A stretch of DNA of 10,329 nucleotides from Candidatus Eiseniibacteriota bacterium (lineage in GTDB: Bacteria > Arandabacterota > Arandabacteria > JAGLYR01): NCBI GenBank assembly GCA_023132135.1, contig JAGLYR010000202.1, forward strand, positions 1-10,329, given 5' to 3'. A model generated the notes under the pieces. The model saw only the letters and a list, made by a program, of their open reading frames with translations, searched no databases and was not told the DNA's origin. Below, piece after piece: positions 6,198 through 10,329 of this stretch (its first letter is position 1; each line of letters opens with the position of its first letter). A program made the translations under genes and the position numbers.

Positions 6198-7295
6198 ATG
6201 CCAACCACCGCCGTCGACACGCAAGCCGCCACCCTGACCCGGATCGCATGTTTCCTGGCAGACCGCATTCCTGACCCCGTGTTGTTCTGCGACCGCGCAG
6301 GAACTGTCCTGGCAGCCAACGCCGCGCTGGAGGACGAAACAGGCCGCTCGCGCAGCGACTTGGTTGGGCAACCCCTGACGGGCATCTTCGAGGGCGAAGC
6401 ATTCTCGTCCTGGCCCGGGAATGCTGAAACCAGTGAGGAAGGGTGGACTGTCGAAACAAGAGTACGTACGCCCGAGGGCCATAGAACTCGAACTGTCCGG
6501 GCAGTTGCCCTGCGGTGGGGGAGCGAACCGGCCTACGCATTCTGCCTGATCTTCGAAGAAGACATGCATCGGTCTCCCGCCGTTGCCCACAGAATCTCCG
6601 ACGGCTGCAGCGCCGTCGGCAGATACGCCTCAATCCTTGCCCACGATCTCCGAAACCCGCTAACCGGGATTTCCACCGGCATTCAGTATCTCGGACATGC
6701 TCTGAAGGGAAATCCTCAACACACCGAGACCATCGGGATAATCCAGGCCGAAGTGAACAACCTGAACGAATGCATCGAGCGCTTGGCCCAGGTTGCTCAA
6801 ACTACGCCGGAGTTCGAACCATCCACACTCAATCTTGCCGTTGCCCTTCGGGAGATTCTGAGCACGTGGCAGTCCGAAATCGCCCGGAGGAACGTTCCCG
6901 TGTCAGTGAAAGTGGACCCGCTGCTTCCGGCTATCCCGGGAGACGCGAGCCGGATGACGCGTGCGCTGTCCGCTATTTTCGGACGGGCCCTGGGACTCGC
7001 AAGGGAAGGGAGTCCCCTCCAGGTCCGGCTTGAGCTCCGCTCGACAGCATCCCACCGTCCGCCGGGCGCAGTCCCATCCCAATGGGCAGTGGTTGAGATC
7101 AGCGGCACCAGCAGCCATTCTGATCCGAGGGAGGATCTGCAGACCCTGAATCCATCTTCCCCCGACTGGGGGGCGCAGGCGGATTTCTATCTCGCCGCCG
7201 GGATTGTCGAAGCACACAAGGGCTACTTTGAACTTGCCGCAGGCCCGGAGAACCGGATGCGTTTCTCGGTTGTACTTCCCATCCACCATTCATAA
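6198..7295 (+). CDS. PAS sensor histidine kinase with degenerate ATP-binding domain
   Basis: This 365-residue soluble protein has a PAS-like domain at about 17-120 (IPDPVLFCDRAGTVLAANAA). A HisKA dimerisation domain at about 135-205 has an intact H box, LAHDLRNPLTG, with phospho-acceptor His149. The catalytic domain (about 210-365) keeps its outline, including GDASRMTRAL (248-257), IVEAH (336-340) and a final VVLPI. Its key motifs are lost. The N-box Asn positions read AI and RA (259-264), the G1 Asp is Gly303 in EISGTSS, and G2 reads GAQADF (325-330) instead of GTGLGL. It may therefore not bind ATP and could act as a phosphatase or scaffold for the regulator downstream. GGAG (6189-6192) sits 5 bases before the ATG. 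Its stop overlaps the ribosome site of the regulator gene. Confidence 0.88.
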   Translation: MPTTAVDTQAATLTRIACFLADRIPDPVLFCDRAGTVLAANAALEDETGRSRSDLVGQPLTGIFEGEAFSSWPGNAETSEEGWTVETRVRTPEGHRTRTVRAVALRWGSEPAYAFCLIFEEDMHRSPAVAHRISDGCSAVGRYASILAHDLRNPLTGISTGIQYLGHALKGNPQHTETIGIIQAEVNNLNECIERLAQVAQTTPEFEPSTLNLAVALREILSTWQSEIARRNVPVSVKVDPLLPAIPGDASRMTRALSAIFGRALGLAREGSPLQVRLELRSTASHRPPGAVPSQWAVVEISGTSSHSDPREDLQTLNPSSPDWGAQADFYLAAGIVEAHKGYFELAAGPENRMRFSVVLPIHHS

Positions 7296-7306
7296 GGAGC
7301 AGGACC

Positions 7307-8740
7307 ATGCAAGCCAGCATCCTCATCGTCGATGATCAGGATTCGATTCGGCGCTTCCTGGCGCAGACCCTGGAAGATGAGGATTTCGAAGTCCGGACGG
7401 CAGCGCTCGGTGAAAGGGCTCTCGAGATCTGCGAGCAGGTTCTGCCCGACATCGTGCTGCTGGATTTGAAGCTGCCGGACATGGATGGGATCGCAGTCCT
7501 CGAAGAAATCAAGAAAACCGCGCAGGAGATCATCGTGATCATGATTACGGCTCACGGCGACATCAGGTCCGCCGTCGAGGCCATGAGACTGGGGGCTTTC
7601 GACTACGTCAGCAAGCCATTGAACGTAGATCAGCTTATCGTCACAATCCACAAAGCCATGGATTCACACCGCCTCTGGATGGAGCTGTCGCACTGGCGGC
7701 GGCAGAACCAGAAGCGCGCCGATGCCGATCTCATCATCGGCGAGAGTGACATAATGCGCCAGGTGATGTCCATGACGGAGCAGGTGGCGCGGTCCAACAG
7801 CACCAGCGTTCTCATTGAAGGCGAGAGCGGAACCGGCAAGGAGCTCGTTGCCCACGCAATCCACAACCTGAGCCCGCGTCGGAACGGCCCCTTCATGGAC
7901 CTCAACTGTGCCTCTCTTCCGAACGAGCTGCTGGAATCGGAGCTGTTCGGTCACGAGAGGGGGGCATTCACAGACGCCAAGGCGATGAAGAAGGGGCTCC
8001 TGGAGCTGACGGACGGTGGAACGCTGTTCCTGGATGAAGTCGGGGAGATGCCTCTCTCGATACAGGCGAAGCTGCTCCGTGTCCTGGAGCGAATGATCTT
8101 CAAGAGGATCGGTGGGACCAAAGACATCCGCGTCGATGTCCGGATCATCTCTGCCACCAACCGCGATCTCAATCTGGCGCTGGAGCAGGGACTCTTCCGT
8201 GAGGACCTCTACTATCGCCTCAAGGTGGTTCCCATCCTCATACCTCCTCTGAGGGAGAGGGGGGAGGACGCGCTGATCCTGGGCAAGCATTTCATGCACG
8301 AGTTCAACAGCACCTTTGGCAAGTCCTTCGCGGGATTTGCTCCCGAAGCTGAGGCTCTGCTCCTGCAGTACTCCTGGCCCGGCAACGTGCGCGAGCTCAG
8401 AAACACACTCGAACGTGCGATTCTCCTCGGAGAGGGTGATCTGCTCACTGCCCAGGGCCTGGGTATCAGACCCTCCCAGACCGCGCGCCATTCATCTCTC
8501 CTGGAACAGCTCGAACAGGCCACTTGCGGGCAGTTCCCTGAATCCGGCTTCGATTTCGAAGCGCTTCTTAATAAAGTCGAGAAGGAGATCATACTCCAGG
8601 CATCCAACCAGACCGCGTGGAACCAGACCAGAACGTCCTTGCTCCTCGGCATGAATCGTGATAAGCTCCGCTACCGGATGAAGCTTCACGACATCCGCAA
8701 GACCAAGCGCGGAGCCGACCATGTGCCCATCCCGTCCTAG
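7307..8740 (+). CDS. NtrC-family sigma-54-dependent response regulator
   Basis: This 477-residue regulator activates sigma-54 RNA polymerase. The receiver domain (1-118) has acidic pocket D9/D10, phospho-acceptor D53, T81 and K103, all intact. The AAA+ domain (about 142-375) has Walker A GESGTGKE (172-179), Walker B GGTLFLDE (237-244), arginine-finger region FREDLYYRL (297-305) and sensor II WPGNVREL (357-364). The sigma-54 contact loop reads GAFTDA (219-224) where GAFTGA is canonical. I recall this variant in other regulators, so the protein may still be active. A Fis-type helix-turn-helix ends it (about 418-464, LLLGMNRDKLRYRM). AAGGAG (7294-7299) overlaps the kinase stop, indicating coupled translation. 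By eye I found no convincing -24/-12 promoter in the window. Targets are unknown. Confidence 0.95.
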   Translation: MQASILIVDDQDSIRRFLAQTLEDEDFEVRTAALGERALEICEQVLPDIVLLDLKLPDMDGIAVLEEIKKTAQEIIVIMITAHGDIRSAVEAMRLGAFDYVSKPLNVDQLIVTIHKAMDSHRLWMELSHWRRQNQKRADADLIIGESDIMRQVMSMTEQVARSNSTSVLIEGESGTGKELVAHAIHNLSPRRNGPFMDLNCASLPNELLESELFGHERGAFTDAKAMKKGLLELTDGGTLFLDEVGEMPLSIQAKLLRVLERMIFKRIGGTKDIRVDVRIISATNRDLNLALEQGLFREDLYYRLKVVPILIPPLRERGEDALILGKHFMHEFNSTFGKSFAGFAPEAEALLLQYSWPGNVRELRNTLERAILLGEGDLLTAQGLGIRPSQTARHSSLLEQLEQATCGQFPESGFDFEALLNKVEKEIILQASNQTAWNQTRTSLLLGMNRDKLRYRMKLHDIRKTKRGADHVPIPS

Positions 8741-9278
8741 AGTTCTCCTTCGGACCACGCTGTTTGTGGCCCTGTCACTCCTTTGCGCATGCGCCCATTA
8801 CTCAACCTCTGCCAGCGGCCGCAGCTCCCTGAAGTCCATCGCCATTCCTCTTTTCAAGAACAACACTCTCGAGCACGGCCTTGGCGAAACCGTCACCAGT
8901 GCCCTTTCTGCGGCCTTCGTCGCCGATAACCATCTCGATGTCGTCGCCGAACCGGAGTCAGAGTCCATCCTCTGGGGCACAATCGTCGAGTACCGCCGTT
9001 TCCCGTTCACATTCGATTCTCAGGGCGCCGTCATTGAGTACAAGATCGAGATCGTTGTCAGTGTTGAGTACGAGGACCGGAAACATTCCAGGACGCTCTG
9101 GGCCGACGAAGATCTCCGCGCCTGGGCCAGTTACACGCCCGCCACATCTGCGTCTGCCGACGAACCGGATCAGTCCGTCGAGGAGAGCACAATTGCTGCT
9201 ACCGAGGAGGAGGCGCTTCTTGCAGCCATTGGGAAGCTGGGGCGGGAGCTGGTAGCCAAGACCTTGGGTGGGTGGTAG
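8721..9278 (+). CDS. lptE: LptE-like outer-membrane lipoprotein
   Basis: LptE is a lipoprotein that plugs the LptD barrel, through which lipopolysaccharide reaches the outer leaflet of the outer membrane. This 185-residue protein has an N-terminal signal peptide (residues 1-23, hydrophobic core LLRTTLFVALSLL) ending in lipobox LCAC with Cys24 as the lipidated residue. The mature part follows the family pattern: SLKSIAIPLFKNNTLEHGL (36-54), then SALSAAFVADNHLDVV (60-75), then ILWGTIVEYRRFPF (83-96) and a beta-rich stretch. A low-complexity Ala/Ser/Glu segment lies at 140-163. The ATG at 8721 overlaps the regulator gene by 20 bases, and GGAG (8711-8714) precedes it by 6. The assignment rests on family pattern, so a different small outer-membrane lipoprotein is possible. 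Confidence 0.75.
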   Translation: MCPSRPRVLLRTTLFVALSLLCACAHYSTSASGRSSLKSIAIPLFKNNTLEHGLGETVTSALSAAFVADNHLDVVAEPESESILWGTIVEYRRFPFTFDSQGAVIEYKIEIVVSVEYEDRKHSRTLWADEDLRAWASYTPATSASADEPDQSVEESTIAATEEEALLAAIGKLGRELVAKTLGGW

Positions 9279-9304
9279 AGGGCGGACAAGATGCAGCGTG
9301 TCTA

Positions 9305-9332
9305 AGTTGACATAATACCTATTATGCGCACT
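9305..9332 (-). other. dif: Candidate dif site (XerC/XerD recombination site)
   Basis: Read on the minus strand, the 28 bases are AGTGCGCATAA (XerC arm), TAGGTA (6-bp centre) and TTATGTCAACT (XerD arm). The E. coli site as I recall it has arms GGTGCGCATAA and TTATGTTAAAT, so 10 of 11 and 9 of 11 bases agree. The B. subtilis XerD arm TTATGTAAACT agrees at 10 of 11. XerC and XerD resolve chromosome dimers at dif in the replication terminus, with FtsK. The site lies between the converging lptE-like gene and the TPR gene, which fits a terminus. Plasmid or phage dif-like sites look similar, but no integrase or element ends are visible. Confidence 0.8.
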
Positions 9333-9388
9333 TGCGGCTCCTGCTTAATGTCCTCCCGAAGAGTCTTCTCACACATACTGTTCCCGAA

Positions 9389-10078
9389 TCAGGGTTCCGT
9401 TCGTCCGAGAACCTTCGCTCTGGCGACCAACCGCTCACCCTCCCGACGCCACTGGTCGTCGTCTCCAAATTCCTCCACGATCCGTCGACCAAGACGCTCA
9501 GATGATGCGTAGTCGGCAGCGAGCTCGTAGCAACGCGCGGATTGCGCGAGCATACCCGGGATACGGATCTCATCCGGCGCGTCCTCTGCAAGACGCTCGT
9601 AGTGCTCCGCTGCGCGCCCGAACTCAGACTGAGCCTCGTAGCAATTGCCAATGCCATCGCGCACGGCGAATCGATGCAGCGGGTCTCGGAGATGCTTCTG
9701 CTCCAGCTTCTGGAAAAGCTCGAGTGCTCGCTGATGATTCCCGCTGAGGAACTGCGCTGTGGCGCAGTGATACATGATGTCTTCGCCGAGAGCCCCGCCC
9801 GGATGCTTCTCCATAAGGGATTCCAGCATGAGAGCGCCTCGCTCATGGTTCATGGTCTGCGACATCATAAGAGCCTCGGACAGCTGCGCCTGAACCTGGT
9901 CGCGCGCGCGCGTTCTCGATCTTGCAACAAGGCTGGAAACAGCGACGATGAGGACTATGGCTACAGCGATAGCCAAAAGCCTCGTTGTGTGGCGCAGAAT
10001 GTAGTCGCGCGCGGCCACGAAAGTTGCTGTCAGCTTGTCCTCTTCCTCAATACCGGCTCTCTTCCGCAAATCTGCCAA
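9389..10078 (-). CDS. Membrane-anchored tetratricopeptide-repeat protein
   Basis: From a TTG at 10078 the product is 229 residues. One transmembrane helix lies at about 34-52 (LLAIAVAIVLIVAVSSLVA), after a short charged N-terminus (ADLRKRAGIEEEDK). The large C-terminal part would then face the periplasm. Helix pairs matching TPR repeats appear at about 98-130 (YHCATAQFLSGNHQRALELF), 140-165 (GIGNCYEAQSEFGRAAEHYE) and 175-205 (LAQSARCYELAADYASSERL). The layout recalls YfgM or periplasmic TPR adaptors, so a role in envelope protein assembly is only inference. The start is uncertain. An in-frame ATG at 10174 would add 32 residues, but those are not family-like and lie upstream of a possible promoter. 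The TTG has a GGGGGG run (10085-10090) 6 bases ahead. Confidence 0.85.
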   Translation of the reverse strand: MADLRKRAGIEEEDKLTATFVAARDYILRHTTRLLAIAVAIVLIVAVSSLVARSRTRARDQVQAQLSEALMMSQTMNHERGALMLESLMEKHPGGALGEDIMYHCATAQFLSGNHQRALELFQKLEQKHLRDPLHRFAVRDGIGNCYEAQSEFGRAAEHYERLAEDAPDEIRIPGMLAQSARCYELAADYASSERLGRRIVEEFGDDDQWRREGERLVARAKVLGRTEP

Positions 10079-10123
10079 CGAACACCCCCCATTTTGAACG
10101 TTCTGCCTAGACAACCGGGTTAC

Positions 10124-10151
10124 GTTATCACACCTTCTCGGTGCCGCGCAA
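10124..10151 (-). promoter_or_regulatory. Possible promoter of the TPR gene
   Basis: On the minus strand TTGCGC (10151-10146) and GATAAC (10129-10124) are 16 bases apart, with a TG extended -10 element just ahead of GATAAC. Transcription would start near 10117, about 40 bases before the TTG start, which favours TTG 10078 over ATG 10174. Match to consensus is only moderate. Confidence 0.35.
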
Positions 10152-10181
10152 GTACATTTCAAGGAGAAGGGCATTAGAACA

Positions 10182-10202
10182 AGTCCCTAGTCCGTAGTCC
10201 CT
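10182..10202. repeat. Heptamer tandem repeat (AGTCCCT, three copies)
   Basis: AGTCCCT, AGTCCGT and AGTCCCT follow one another without gaps. The 7-base period matches the AAATGGT heptamers at 752-779, although the units differ. The surrounding 150 bases to the end of the window have no open reading frame I would support. Confidence 0.7.
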
Positions 10203-10288
10203 ACCCTGCTTCATGCACAAGTTTTCCCGCCTGATACTGCAACTCTGTGGTCTGCATGTGGTTGGTACGCGAAAGCGGTAGTGTGGTT

Positions 10289-10315
10289 GTCCTTCGACGG
10301 GCTCAGGACGAACGG
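10289..10315. repeat. Dispersed palindromic repeat, GTCCTTCGAC type
   Basis: GTCCT (10289-10293) and AGGAC (10305-10309) are reverse complements around TCGACGGGCTC, followed by GAACGG. This resembles a short palindromic repeat that I recall being common in intergenic DNA of many environmental bacteria. The left outer arm (GTGGTT before GTCCT) matches the expected complement of GAACGG only partly, so this copy is decayed or partial. Confidence 0.6.
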
Positions 10316-10329
10316 TTTGGGGGCCTGTC

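Noticed and set aside
6783-6799. TTGGCCCAGGTTGC as a sigma-54 promoter
   Set aside because: The GG to GC spacing is 8 rather than 10 bases, and it lies inside the kinase coding region.
7664-8491. A 275-codon minus-strand open frame opposite the NtrC-type gene
   Set aside because: It is antisense to a strongly conserved AAA+ domain and has no recognisable motif.
9311-9326. CATAATA/TATTATG palindrome as an operator or insertion-sequence end
   Set aside because: The symmetry is fully explained by the paired XerC and XerD arms of the dif-like site, and no transposase or regulator gene is beside it.
9542-10177. A 211-codon plus-strand open frame
   Set aside because: It is antisense to the TPR protein. 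The minus frame has a membrane helix and TPR pattern; this frame has neither.
5272-10206. GGGNAGGG (E. coli KOPS) octamers pointing toward the dif site: plus strand at 5272-5279 and 7003-7010, minus strand at 10199-10206
   Set aside because: All three point the expected way, but one or two per strand are expected by chance in 10 kb at this GC content, and the octamer may differ in this organism. A genome-wide strand-bias count would be needed.

Overview
The window reads as chromosomal DNA from a GC-rich, Gram-negative (diderm) bacterium, probably from a poorly sampled lineage. An LptE-like outer-membrane lipoprotein supports the diderm reading. So do the NtrC-type regulator, the c-di-GMP cyclase, strong GGAGG-type ribosome sites and several families of short dispersed repeats. 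The phylum cannot be fixed from the sequence alone. I see no phage genes, transposase or CRISPR array.

Layout. A near-perfect 45-bp palindrome (3-47) sits just before apt (67-585). apt is followed after 4 bases by tRNA-Arg(CCU) (590-666) and a strong two-way terminator hairpin (668-705). Next come heptamer repeats and a minus-strand MFS transporter of the MFSD1 type (793-2091). A good sigma-70 promoter (2224-2252) drives a small two-helix membrane protein and a diguanylate cyclase (2648-3715). Two nucleotide-sugar genes follow, a WbpA-like UDP-GlcNAc 6-dehydrogenase (3819-5123) and a WbpP/GalE-like 4-epimerase (5165-6106), closed by a candidate terminator. A second plus-strand unit encodes a PAS histidine kinase (6198-7295), an NtrC-type response regulator (7307-8740) and an LptE-like lipoprotein (8721-9278). 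A minus-strand membrane-anchored TPR protein ends the coding part. The last 150 bases hold short repeats.

How the genes fit. The central genes suit cell-envelope polysaccharide work. The dehydrogenase and epimerase together could make UDP-GalNAcA, the cyclase could supply c-di-GMP control, and LptE points to outer-membrane glycolipid assembly. No glycosyltransferase is present, so the polymer is unknown. These links are inferred from gene order.

The two most notable observations are at the right end. First, positions 9305-9332 match the 28-bp dif site used by XerC/XerD: 10 of 11 bases in the XerC arm and 9 of 11 in the XerD arm against the E. coli site as I recall it, with a 6-bp centre. It lies between two convergent genes, which suggests the window spans the replication terminus. 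Second, the histidine kinase keeps its phospho-accepting His but has lost the N, G1 and G2 motifs of its ATP-binding domain, while its partner regulator looks fully intact.
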